Shown: in pieces, positions 44,633-54,584 of the stretch | Layout: every line of letters begins with the position of its first letter | Numbering within the stretch: position 1 is the first letter of the stretch | Source: Tretioscincus oriximinensis | Taxonomy: Eukaryota > Chordata > Lepidosauria > Squamata > Gymnophthalmidae | Reading direction: 5' to 3' | Assembly: GCA_022410635.1 (NCBI GenBank) | Contig: JAJVDF010000970.1 | Coordinates: 4,976-68,975, forward strand | Length of the DNA stretch: 64,000 nt | Position numbers and translations under genes: made by a program | Notes under the pieces: generated by a model | Database searches by the model: none | Seen by the model: only the letters and a program-made list of their open reading frames with translations | What the model was told of the DNA's origin: nothing

Positions 44633-44945
44633 TAATGGCCGGGAGCTTTGCTGGAGAAGACCTGCAAACTCATTCCTGGTGATGGGTTGGTAGCAGCAGC
44701 TCCCCAACTGCCTCTCCTGCACGGCTGATACTTTGTGTTCTGCAGGATGTGCTTCTTCTCAGGGCCAAGACCCTTGTGGCAGCTGCTTTGGACGCCATCC
44801 AGCCTTAAGCACTGGTGTTAGTGCCTGGATTTGCTTTGTTTTATAATTTATTGGATGTTGTGGGAATTTTTATAATGTATTATATTGTATTGTTTTGCAT
44901 TCTGTTATTAATGTGAATGACTATATGTTTGTTATTATAAATGGA

Positions 44946-45175
44946 ACTACTACTACTGCTGCTATTACTACTACTGCTACTGTTACAACTACTACTACTG
45001 CTACTGCTACAACTACAACTACTACTACTGCTACAATAACTACTACTACTACAATTGCTACTGCTACTACTACTACTGCTACTGCTACTATTGCTGCTAC
45101 TACTGCTACTGCCACAATTACTACTATCGCTACTACTGCTACTACTGCTGCTGCTGCTACTACTACTACTACTAA
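44946..45175 (+). repeat. Long interrupted ACT/GCT triplet microsatellite
   Basis: About 230 bp of ACTACTACT and GCTACTGCT runs with sporadic ACA, ATT and ATC units. All three frames in both directions stay open (Thr/Ala, Ser, Val repeats), which is a property of the triplets and not evidence of a gene. Confidence 0.93.
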
Positions 45176-45572
45176 TTACATCGACAATCCATGTTCTGTG
45201 AGAAGCATTTGTCAGCACTTGATCTAGGCCTTTGATCTGTTTGGGCATACAGAGACACTGATACTAGTTGATGGTCACTATCCACTTGCAAATGCACAAT
45301 TGTCTCTGTAAAAATGTTAACATGATCTTTAGAAACACATATATAGTCTAAAACGCTGCTTGCTTGTGCAGCGTGAAAAGTAAACTGCATTTATAACATG
45401 GAGGACATAGATTTACTGATTGTAATTATTTAAATGTTTTAATAAAGTTTTCAATTGTTTTTAAACAATTTTAAACGTAGATTTATTGATTTTAATTGTT
45501 TTAAATGTTTTAACTCAGGTTTTAATTTTTTTAATGGACAAGTGAGTTTTATTAGTTTTACTTTGTATTTTG

Positions 45573-45866
45573 TCAATTTCAGAGAAATAGCCATGTTAGT
45601 CTAGCAGAAAGTCCAGCAAAGGAGCTAGCAGCACTTTGAGACTAACTTGAGAAAAGTGGTTGGCATAAGCTTTCGTAGACACTCAATGTGGACATTCAAT
45701 GTTATTGTGACTAGGCTGAGAGTACCAACGCATTTCACAGAAAGGACTGCAGCCGCCAGAGGATAATGACTTCCGCTCACTACGAAGTAGACGTGTCTAC
45801 GAAAGCTTATGCCAACTACTATTCTCAAGTTAGTCTCAAAGTGCTGCTAGCTCCTTTGCTGGACTT
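45573..45866. mobile_element. Palindromic element P, copy 2, with foreign DNA at the apex
   Basis: The left arm 45573-45680 (CAATTTCAGAGAAATAGCC ... GCTTTCGTAGAC) and right arm from 45784 (GAAGTAGACGTGTCTACGAAAGC ... CTTTGCTGGACTT) match copy 1. The direct repeat TGTATTTTGT, extendable by CTT, flanks it (45564-45573 and 45867-45876), a 10-13 bp target duplication of retroposon-like length. About 103 bp at the apex are absent from copies 1 and 3. Of these, 45686-45783 is a reverse copy of 46515-46612. Confidence 0.87.
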
Positions 45867-45926
45867 TGTATTTTGTATTTATGATATGGTCAACGGACTA
45901 ATCATTAATAAAATTCTCGTATATCA

Positions 45927-46042
45927 TACTACTACTATTACTACTTCTACTACTACTATTTCTACTACTACTTCTTCTACTTCTACTACTACTTCTACTA
46001 CTTCTTCTACTTCTACTATTACTACTTCTACTTCTACTATTA
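45927..46042 (+). repeat. ACT/TCT triplet microsatellite
   Basis: Alternating ACTACTATT and ACTTCTACT units run for about 115 bp. The threonine/serine-rich translation is an artefact. Confidence 0.9.
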
Positions 46043-46514
46043 TCAATCTGTCCTACTTGCATTGTGACACCACTTCCAGGCTGCCATTAGAGTGCACTCA
46101 TTACACCACTTTTAATATCAATCAAACTGTTTAATGCAAGTGTGTGCAGCTGCAGCTAATCCAGATCACGTTAATCCATATTGAATAAAGTTTTTTAAGA
46201 CAGCTTCATAGGCAAGAAAGGCCTTAGATCCTTTTGGATTAGCAACAGACCGCAAATAGCATAACAAGCCACTGCAATGCAGGTATGAAACTCGGGTAGA
46301 AACNGGTAGATGTTTATCACTCTACATTTTACTTACTTCTAAGAAAAGCCAAATGTATTGCCCCTCCTTCCTTCTAGTACAGTAGCTGGAATATTATTAA
46401 ATTTGGAGAGAGACACTTTTTGCCATAAGATAATGGACTTTCAGGCAGTTCAGGTAATTGGTAATGAGGCAAGGTTCCCGTCCAGGTCATTACTTTTAAC
46501 TACAGCCAAGGTCA

Positions 46515-46612
46515 GTAGTGAGCGGAAGTCATTATCCTCTGGCGGCTGCAGTCCTTTCTGTGAAATGAGTTGGTACTCTCAGCCTAGTCACAATAACATT
46601 GAATGTCCACAT
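46515..46612 (+). repeat. Source or sister of the 98-bp segment inserted in element P
   Basis: Inverse of 45686-45783 with one mismatch by eye (CAACTC versus CAACGC when aligned). The flanks on both sides differ, so only this segment was copied. It lies in otherwise unassigned DNA. Confidence 0.85.
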
Positions 46613-46789
46613 GATAAAATACACCATTAGAACTGATATTCACACTGAGGACCTTACAAGGAAGCTGAGGTGCGATTTGACCGACTGCTAAGTGTCCTTC
46701 TCCATTTATTATAAGAGAATTTCATTTAATGAGGTAGCTAATGGAATCACAATTCAGAAAATAATATTGTGGAACTGAAGAAGGAGCAA

Positions 46790-47520
46790 AAAAGGGGCAA
46801 TAAAAATGATTCCCTTTTGAAATCAGGCTTCAGCCTCGAAAGATGGCATTTAACAGGTGATCTGAGAGAAGTGCACGGGACGGTAAGGAGGATACAGAAA
46901 AATGGTTTTCTCTTATCACACAACATAAGAGCAGAGGGCACTCTATGAAGCTGATGAGCAGAAGAGCTATGGTGGACAAGGGAAAGTACTTTTTTTACCC
47001 AGGAGATCTATGGAATCTATTCCCAGAAGAGGGAGCTAGCTAGCAGTCTGGAGAACTTTAAGATAGCATTAATCAAATTCATGGAAGCCAAATGCAGAAT
47101 AGCTACTAGGTTGGATGTCTTGCTGCTGCCTCCGTGATGGAGCAACGCAATATTCCTGAATTATCGTTTGTAAGAAGTCGAGAACAGGTGAGGTTTTGCC
47201 TTCTTCTACTGTGTGAGATGGAATGCTAGACTAGATGGGCTGTGGCCCCATTCAGCAGGGCTCCTCTTCTGGTCTTACAAATTCATGGAGGCCAAATGTT
47301 TCAATAGTTGCTAGGATNCATCTCTTGATACTGCTTCTGGGATGGAGCAAAGACAATATTCTGAATTCTCATTTGCAGGGAATGGAGGACAGGTGAACGT
47401 TTTGCCTTTGCTTTCTCCAAGAGATGCCCACCCAGGTGCAATTGATGGGCCACTGGGTGAGAAATAATGCTGAACTAGGTGGACTGTGGCCCAATTTATT
47501 TGGGCTCTTCTTAGGGCCAC
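46790..47520 (+). mobile_element. Two consecutive CR1-clade 3' ends, old
   Basis: 46790-47280 shows CAGCCTCGAAAGATGGCATTT, ACAACATAAGAGCAGAGGGC and AATTCATGGAAGCCAAATG, ending CTCCTCTTCTGGTCTTACA. At 47281 a second copy resumes inside the block AAATTCATGGAGGCCAAATG, continues with CTTCTGGGATGGAGCAAAG and ends GGGCTCTTCTTAGG. A partial tandem duplication or two insertions could explain the arrangement. Confidence 0.72.
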
Positions 47521-48129
47521 TCAGCTCTGTTCTACAGGTTTAGTCCAGAACATGCAATACTTCACATTTTGGGATTCTTTTGGACTTTGTCTACTTATAT
47601 ATAAATGGTGATGACACTGCGGATTTTCTTTTTGTATATTGGAGATTTTTATATTTTTATGATGTGTTTTTTTTTATTGCTATATTAAGCAATTGATGGA
47701 TTTATAACTTTGCAGCCTAACATTTTTGTGGCTGCTTTCTCAGGGAATTGTGGTTGTTTCTCCTGGTTTTTCTTTTGAGTTGNGTTGATTGTTTTTCTGT
47801 ACTGTCCAATGTAGCATACCATTATTTCCGATTTAGTACAGATCTGATGCCAATTATACCATGCAGACAATGTGAACTGTTGTGCTCTTTAAACTGATCT
47901 GCTAGATACAAGGCTGTAAGGCTCAAATTCCTGATCCTTGATTGGATTTGCCAAGGACTTGTCCTGAGAAGAGTGAACTCAGAACTGTAAAAATCTCCAC
48001 AAGGATCAGGTGAGATTCAAATGTGAGCAGAATGTTAATTTTTAAGGATATGGTTAATAAAGAAATTTGCTTAATGCTTCTCTGGTGTATGATTATTTTT
48101 AATTCTGTATCACAAAGACAGAATTTTGA
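47521..48129. other. Unassigned
   Basis: T-rich sequence; no repeat or gene recognised. Confidence 0.3.
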
Positions 48130-48515
48130 ACATTTCAAAGAAATAGCAGTGTTACTATTGGTCCAGAAAATCTAGCAAGGGGGTCTCTTAGTTATGTAGA
48201 AATAGGGAAGAGGAATAAGGAAGTCTACTTCTTCAGATGCTAGGGAGTAAATGACTAGGAACTGACTATATCAAACTAAGTAGGTGATTAATCAGGTCAA
48301 GTATAACTCAAGAAGGATTAACTTCTGTATTTGAGCTGTACCTGACCTGATTAATCACCGACACCCACATTTACATATCCGTTGTTGATCTTAGTACCCA
48401 ATTTACTACATATATTTTATCCCTAATTAGTTGTTTCTCAGCATCTGAAAAAGCATAGTCTATGAAAGCCTGTGCCATCTATCCTATTTCTAAAGTGCTA
48501 CAAGATCCCCCATTA
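48130..48515 (+). mobile_element. Repeat family F/P relative, diverged
   Basis: It starts CAAAGAAATAGCAGTGTTAC (compare the P left end), contains GTCTACTTCTTCAGATGC, CCTGACCTGATTAATCACC and CATCTGAAAAAGCATAGTC, and ends AAAGTGCTACAAGATCCCCC. It links the end motifs of P with the internal motifs of F. Confidence 0.55.
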
Positions 48516-48977
48516 GATTATTAAGAACATGTATCTCTTTAAAAGAACCATGTAGCAAAGTATCTAAATTTGATGGCCTGTTTGCAATTCTCACAAAAGC
48601 TAAAAGACTGTAAAATATTCAGCCAAACAAATTTGATTTTGGATTTGTGTCCAGAAACACACACTTTTATGTGCACTAATGTGTATTCAAATATTCATAT
48701 GGATGCAAGAAAAACCATCAATGTTGAAAAATGACAGCAATAATAGGTTGCTACCCAAGAGACAATTTTATGTTTTATGTAATATGTTCAACACATGCTG
48801 CTGTGGGTGGAAATCAATGAGGCACAAAATAAAGCTACATTAATTTCAATAAGCCACTGATTTTGATTAACAACAGGACTGAAAACTCCATTATAGGAGA
48901 ACTTTTTTCACACCCTTCACTTCCTATAATCTGTACATATAATAAAACACGTACTGAAGAGCCAAACATTCCAAGGC
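48516..48977. other. Unassigned
   Basis: AT-rich sequence; nothing recognised. Confidence 0.3.
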
Positions 48978-49262
48978 TCAATGAGAGAAGGAAGAAGGAA
49001 GGGAAAAAGGAAAGACAGAAGGAAGGAAGGAGGAAAGGGAGAAGATAGATGGGAAGGAGGAAGGAAAGATAAGGGAAAGAAGGAAATAAGGAATACAAAA
49101 AGATAAGGAAATGAAAAGAAATGAAGGAAATAAGAAAAGACAGAATGAAAGAGGAAAGGAAAGAGAGAGAAGGGAAGGAGAAACTGATAAGGAAAATTGG
49201 GAGGAAAGGTAAGGGAGGAAAAGGAGGAAAGAAGGAAAGAATGGAGGAACGAAGGAACAAAC
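48978..49262 (+). repeat. 285-bp purine-only-biased tract (GGAA/GAAA)
   Basis: Almost uninterrupted purines such as GGAAGAAGGAAGGGAAAAAGG. It abuts the first recognisable base of the next CR1. The phenylalanine/serine/leucine translation on the minus strand is an artefact. Confidence 0.9.
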
Positions 49263-50372
49263 TGGCTAAAAGATAGAAAACAGAGGGTAGGAATAAATGG
49301 ACAGTTCTCTGAGTGGAAAGAGGTAAGAAGTGGGGTACCCCAGGGATCTGTACTGGGACCCTTGCTTTTCAATATGTTTATAAATGATCTGGATGCCAAG
49401 GTGAATAGTGAAGTAGCCAAGTTTGCTGACGACACTAAACTGTTCAGGGCAGTGAAAACTGAAAATGATTGTAAGGCACTCCAGAGTGATCTATTGAAAT
49501 TGGGTGAGTGGGCATCAAAATGGCAAATGCACTTCAATTTAAGCAAGTGCAAGGTCATGCATATTGGGGCAAAGAACCCAAAATACTCCTACCACCTGAT
49601 GGGAACCAAGCTTTCTGTGACCGAGCAAGAAAAGGATCTTGGGGTGTTNNNNNNNNNNNNNNNNNNNNNNNNNNNNNNNNNNNNNNNNNNNNNNNNNNNN
49701 NNNNNNNNNNNNNNNNNNNNNNNNNNNNNNNNNNNNNNNNNNNNNNNNNNNNNNNNNNNNNNNNNNNNNNNNNNNNNNNNNNNNNNNNNNNNNNNNNNNN
49801 NNNNNNNNNNNNNNNNNNNNNNNNNNNNNNNNNNNNNNNNNNNNNNNNNNNNNNNNNNNNNNNNNNNNNNNNNNNNNNNNNNNNNNNNNNNNNNNNNNNN
49901 NNNNNNNNNNNNNNNNNNNNNNNNNNNNGGGTGAATAGAGAAAAAATGTTTTCTCTATCACACAACACAAGGACCAGAGGGCACTCCTTAAAACTGTTGG
50001 GTAGAAAAGTGAGAACAGACAAAGGAAAGTATTTTTTCACCCAGAGGGTGGAATTTACTTCCTGAAGAGGTAGTGGTAGCTAACAGCTTGGATAGTTTCA
50101 AGACAGGACTAGACAGGTTTATGGACACCAAGGGTATAAATGGATACTAGGATGGATGTCTGGATGTTGACTCCGGGATGGAGCAACAGGCAGGACTCCT
50201 GAAATACCATTTGCATGGAGTCATGAACAGGAGCGTATTTTGCTTTCCTCTGTTCGGACTGCCGAGGTGCATCTGGTGGGCCTCTGTGTGACACAGAATG
50301 TTGGACTTGATGGGCTGTGATCCAGTATGGGCTTGATCCAGTATGGCTCTTCTTATGTTCTTATGTTCTTAT
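49263..50372 (+). mobile_element. CR1-clade LINE, RT to tail, with assembly gap
   Basis: The frame 49263-49648 encodes [46 protein letters not shown] (the RT metal-binding motif) and LSKCKVMHIG. Then 280 Ns (49649-49928) hide the next segment. After the gap come NREKMFSLSHNTRTRG, KVRTDKGKYFFTQRV and the UTR, ending with three TTCTTATG units at about 50350-50372. By comparison with 131-859, about 350 bp would be expected in the gap, so its stated size may be inexact. Before the gap the frame is open and well preserved, suggesting a young copy. Confidence 0.88.
49649..49928. other. Assembly gap (280 N)
   Basis: Run of unknown bases inside a CR1. Open frames drawn across it are meaningless. Confidence 0.99.
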
Positions 50373-50590
50373 GAACCTATGGTGAAGCCACATTTGGAAT
50401 ACTGTGCACAATTCTGGTCACCACATCTCAAAAAGGATATTGTGGAATTGGAGAAGGTGTAGGAACAAGGGGCTGGAGCAAGATCTCTTAGCAAATCAAG
50501 CTGCAATGTCAAGTCTCTTCAGCTTCGAAAGACGGCGTTTAAGAGGTGATCTGATTAAAGTGGATGAAATCATGCCTGGGCATAAAGTAT
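50373..50590 (+). mobile_element. CR1-clade coding fragment
   Basis: CCACATTTGGAATACTGTGC, CACCACATCTCAAAAAGGATATT and GACGGCGTTTAAGAGGTGATC encode HLEYC.QFW.PHLKKD and [10 protein letters not shown]. It directly follows the previous CR1 tail and lacks its own tail. Confidence 0.78.
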
Positions 50591-50934
50591 GTGTTGGTAC
50601 AGTAGCCTTGAGTGTTAAATATGGAGCTGAGTGTTTACACACAGAGAGAGTGATCAGCATACTTAAGATCAAAGACGTATTGTGGCTCCTATCAGAGTTG
50701 TAACCATTACAAGTTCAAGTGCTGCACATTCATCAAACGTTTGCGCTGTTAAATAAACATTTCACTTGGTCCACGTTGCAAAAGCACATGCCTTGCTACT
50801 GAAGTTATACCTAATTGGTGGCAGCATCTAAGGCAGTTGATTAAGGTGGAGGAGAAAGAGGTGATTTAGACCTAGGCCTCAGCCATTTGCCATCTGAACA
50901 GGTGTGAGCCAAAGGGTCTTACAGTGGCATTTAT

Positions 50935-51080
50935 CATCCTAGATCTAGTCACACACACCCTTTTAAACCATCTTCGGTCCTGAAGAACTGGAATTAAAAC
51001 AATAAAAACTGTGTTTTTTCCTAATTTTCTCCCATTCCTCAGGACTGAAGATAGTTTAAAAGCACATGTGTGGCTTTGCT
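50935..51080. mobile_element. Foldback family C copy
   Basis: TCACACACACCCTTTTAAACC with ATCTTCGGTCCTGAAGAAC on the left pairs with CCTCAGGACTGAAGATAG and TTTAAAAGCACATGTGTGG on the right. The arms are about 45 bp with few mismatches. Confidence 0.72.
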
Positions 51081-51599
51081 CAATCATACTGTATTATATA
51101 GACACAACAAAACATCAGACAGATCAGAATGAAAATAGAAAAATGTCTTCCTCCAATGTCACCATATGTGCAGCTAGATTTAACCATTGTATTTAGATGC
51201 CCATGTCTACTTGCTTACTGTGAACTGTCTAATTAACTTTACTTTCTCCTTCTCTACCTCTGCTGTTTATAGCTGTTCAATATTCCTGATCTGCTTGAGC
51301 AATAAATAAACAGAAAATAATTTACCAAGCTTGACTCAAGGATGGGGAAAGAATCTCAGTGTGCACCTGAATTCATTTAAGCCATAGCACTGTTTGTACT
51401 ACCAGGAACGGGACAGAATTTTCCCTCAAACCTGTGGAAATGGAAAATAACTTTCTCACAATATTCAAATTTTCTGAGATATTGACTTTGTTGTTTTCAT
51501 TATCTTTAAGCCAGAAAAACACCATAAACAGGTGATAGGCAATATGGTTTTTTGTAGCCAAGTCTATGAAGTAGACTGCTGCTTATAATGCCTGCGGCA

Positions 51600-52832
51600 T
51601 CTGGTGACAGAAGCTAGCGAGGGGACCTTGTAGCACCTTAGAGACTTACATAAGAACATAGGAAAAGCCATCCTGGATCAGGCCACAGCCCATCAAGTCC
51701 AGCGTTCTGTCTCACACAGAGGCCCACCAGATGCACCTGGGCAGTCCGAACAGGGGAAAGCAAAATATGCTCCTGTTTATGACTCCCTGCAAATGGTATT
51801 TCAGGAGTCCTGCCTGGTGCTCCATCCCAGAGGCAACATCCAGACATCCATCCTAGTATCCATTTATACCCTTGGTGTCCATAAACCTGTCTAGTCCTGT
51901 CTTGAAGCTATCCAGGTTGTTAGCTACCACTACTCTTCAGGAAGTAAATTCCACTTGGAAGGGAAAGCTAGGCAGCATGAACTTTTGTAGACAAATCTAC
52001 TTATTTATATGATAGGAAATAACAACCTAGGGATGGACAATATATAGCAAACTGCAATAGCAGACTAAAACCATTGGCTGCCACAAGAACAAGAGATCCC
52101 TACTATCATTTTTAAGGAAGTGAAGTGGAAGGGAGGGAAGGAAGGGGGCAAGCAGGGACAACAGTGCAGGTGTGGTAACTGCCAAACCTACAAATCCCAA
52201 TTGCCAGCCACGTGCCAAGGTTTATGCCCAGCGCTTTTGAGAATTCTTCTACCAGAGCAGCCAAAGAGCAAGTAAACCTTGTGACAGGCAAGCCCACTTC
52301 AGCAGGGGCCCACTTGCCATTAGGCAAACTGGCACTCTGGCCAGTCCACCCCTGGCAAACTGGTTGCTGGAGATAAAATTTCAGTCTCCTAAGACAGACA
52401 GATCTCAGACTTCAGAACAGCAGTCCTTGGACAAAGAACCAACAAAGGAAGATTTGAAAGAGAAGCAGCAGAATCCACAAATTCTAATCCATCAGCAAAA
52501 GACTGAATAGAGATAATGGTTTTCTGGCACATATTAAAACAACAGTTAATGTCTCAGCTTTTTGAAGGGACTTTTGGACTGTTCTTCACTTTTATTGCAT
52601 ATATTTGATTGCAACACTTTACTTTTTTGCACATCTTTCATCCAGATACTTCCTTCCACTTAAAAGGATTAACTTTGCACTTGACTTGATTAACCATCAC
52701 ATTTACATTTCTGTTGTTACATATGAGTCTAGTTGGCCAGTAGCATTTGTCTATGAAACTCATGCTGCCTATTTTCTTCTTGTTAGTCTCTAAGGTGCCA
52801 CAAGAACCCCATGCTAGATTTTATGAAGGTGA
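51600..52832 (+). mobile_element. Repeat family F, long copy split by a CR1
   Basis: The left part 51600-51647 (ACCTTGTAGCACCTTAGAGAC) and the right part from 51956 (AGCATGAACTTTTGTAGAC) are separated by a CR1. The repeat continues through GGATGGACAATATATAGC and on to TTGTTAGTCTCTAAGGTGCC at 52780. From 52380 it parallels 24885-25315. No coding frame. Confidence 0.6.
51648..51955 (-). mobile_element. CR1-clade LINE 3' end inside repeat F
   Basis: Inverted tail ACATAAGAACATAGG, CCAGATGCACCTGGGCAGTCC, CTCCATCCCAGAGGCAACATCC, GGTGTCCATAAACCTGTC and GGAAGTAAATTCCA. About 310 bp, mainly UTR. Confidence 0.85.
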
Positions 52833-53329
52833 TATGCTTATAATGGTTCTGCATCAGATCTGCTGTTTGCCATTGCTGTTTTCTTGGAAACAAGTTCCAC
52901 TACCCTCAGACAGGCACCTATTTGTTTATAGCTATAATAATCGGAAGACAGAGGGTGTCAGAAGCGCATGAAAAAGACAACATGAGAATTTTAGAATTCA
53001 AACTTTGAAGTTCAACTGTGGCCTTCAGTGAGTAGGTTAATGAAAGACATTTATTTGGTTCCTATTTTAAACGCAATCTAATCACTTTACTCAAAAACAC
53101 TGATGTGCTAATTAGTCAATGTAAAGATCAAGAACCGTTTATGTCACAGCTCACCTACTTTTAACACTCTTTAAAATTGCTTGAAATGCGTTTGGCTTTC
53201 TAACCCATGACACCAGAACTGTAAATGTTTTTGTTTCATTAGATATGCACGCCTGTTCTTTGGAAGCCTTCTTTATTTACAAACTAATTGTTATGCCATT
53301 TGCGAAAAAAGGCAGGAGCCTCTAGCATG
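52833..53329. other. Unassigned; candidate conserved non-coding DNA at 53000-53300
   Basis: AT-rich, no repeat recognised, with homeobox-like ATTA motifs (GTGCTAATTAGTCAATG). Confidence 0.3.
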
Positions 53330-53455
53330 GTTGCTTCCCATTAATCTCCAGGCCATGTGCCATGTGAGGTTGAGGCTTTTAGGCTTATGGGGCCACAAAG
53401 CCTCAGGTTAAACTGGCATGTGCCCCGGATATTAATGGGAAGTGGCAGCTGACCC
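53330..53455. repeat. Imperfect inverted repeat
   Basis: GCTTCCCATTAATCTCC pairs with GGATATTAATGGGAAG, and the inner GCCATGTGCCA and TGAGGTTGAGGCTTT pair with TGGCATGTG and AAAGCCTCAGGTTAAAC. One more foldback-type element. Confidence 0.65.
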
Positions 53456-53879
53456 CACCTCCCTTTGGATGTNCTGCAGGGAGGGAAGTTGTTGCCTTCC
53501 AGGAGTGGGTAGAAGCCATATGAACCCATCCACCCCTGTCAACAACCTAGCCCTCTCACCCTCTCTCTTTCCTCCCAACCTCCTGCTAGTTTTCCACTTC
53601 CTCTACTCCCCTCGCCTATTTCCCAGGCTCCTGCTGCCTTTGCCTGCTTCTTTCTGAAGGAAGCGAGTGAGCAAGCGTCCTCCTCCTCCTCTATGGCTGT
53701 TGCCTTGGAAGCGGAGCCCAATGTGTGGTGCCTTCTGGCTCTGCACAGGAAATCTCAGTCTCCAAGTGCGGTCGGGATTTCAGTTTTGGGTAAGGTAAGG
53801 TTGTAATCCTTCAAATGCAATGGTACACAGCTCAAACCTCCAGCCCCCATGATTTTTGACTGCCTTTCAGAAAGCAGAG
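53456..53879. other. GC-richer unassigned stretch
   Basis: C/T-rich 53540-53700 followed by moderately GC-rich sequence. No splice-framed exon is supported. Confidence 0.3.
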
Positions 53880-54140
53880 TCTATAGATGCTCAAGCAGCT
53901 GCTTAATCCTGTTGAATTTACATAGAAAAAACCAGTATACGGAATCCCCTCAGCAACCTATCAAAACTCCCCCACAGCCAATTGGAGCAGGAGTACAGCC
54001 AATCACGTAAGATTTAAGACAAGCTTTCATGAGAAACAGAGGCAATTTCCTTATGTATGCAGGCATACATATAATGTGCTATTATAGTGTGATATACAGA
54101 AAGAGCGCTTACAAATGGCGGCCATCTGGATGCATTCTTA
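53880..54140 (+). mobile_element. Family D fragment with right terminus
   Basis: GCAGCTGCTTAATCCTGTTGAA, CAGCAACCTATCAAAACTCC, AGCCAATCACGTAAGATTTAAG and GCGGCCATCTGGATGCATTCTT are present. The last is the eroded family D end. Confidence 0.65.
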
Positions 54141-54404
54141 GTTCATTGGAAAATCTTATTTGGCTGTACCAGCAATGCAAGTATTATTAGAGTTGCCGTG
54201 GCTAAAACTATATGCCAGAACTATAAAGAATCAATTGAAGGATCATTCCTTTGTTTTGTATTGGATGAAATCCATATCGTTGTTGGTTTCACCCCACTTT
54301 CAAGAAGTAAATAAATAGCACTTGAGGGAAAATGACATCTGCAAACCTGTTACTTTCTAGTTACAATGAGCACCGATCAGTGTCTAGAAGTGTCTACAAT
54401 CTAT

Positions 54405-54584
54405 GGCCCTGTCTCCACTGAGCCTTCGTCTTGCCTATATTTCAAAATAGGAGTGTGCCATCTAGATGCTAGTGTAGGCTATGGCAGGCCCCGAATGGGG
54501 CCTGCCACAGCCTACACTGGCATGTGGATGACCAAGCTCTCTACCGAGATATAACCCAGAATAAGGCTCAGTGGGGACAGGGCC
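54405..54584. mobile_element. GGCCCTGTC foldback MITE, complete, 180 bp
   Basis: The whole element is an inverted repeat from GGCCCTGTCTCCACTGAGCC to GGCTCAGTGGGGACAGGGCC around a GGCAGGCCCC/GGGGCCTGCC centre. TAT lies on both sides (54402-54404 and 54585-54587). The 62.3-kb copy has the same length. The termini and 3-bp duplication would suit a PIF/Harbinger-type origin, but this is inference. Confidence 0.85.

Noticed and set aside
44880..45248. Long open frames encoding Ser, Thr/Ala or Val repeats
   Set aside because: All frames of a stop-free triplet microsatellite stay open; there is no start context, domain or splice signal.
48835..49558. 213-codon minus-strand frame rich in Phe, Ser, Leu
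   Set aside because: It runs antisense through the purine tract and a CR1 coding region.
49508..50065. Frames crossing the 280-N gap
   Set aside because: Unknown bases cannot support a reading frame.
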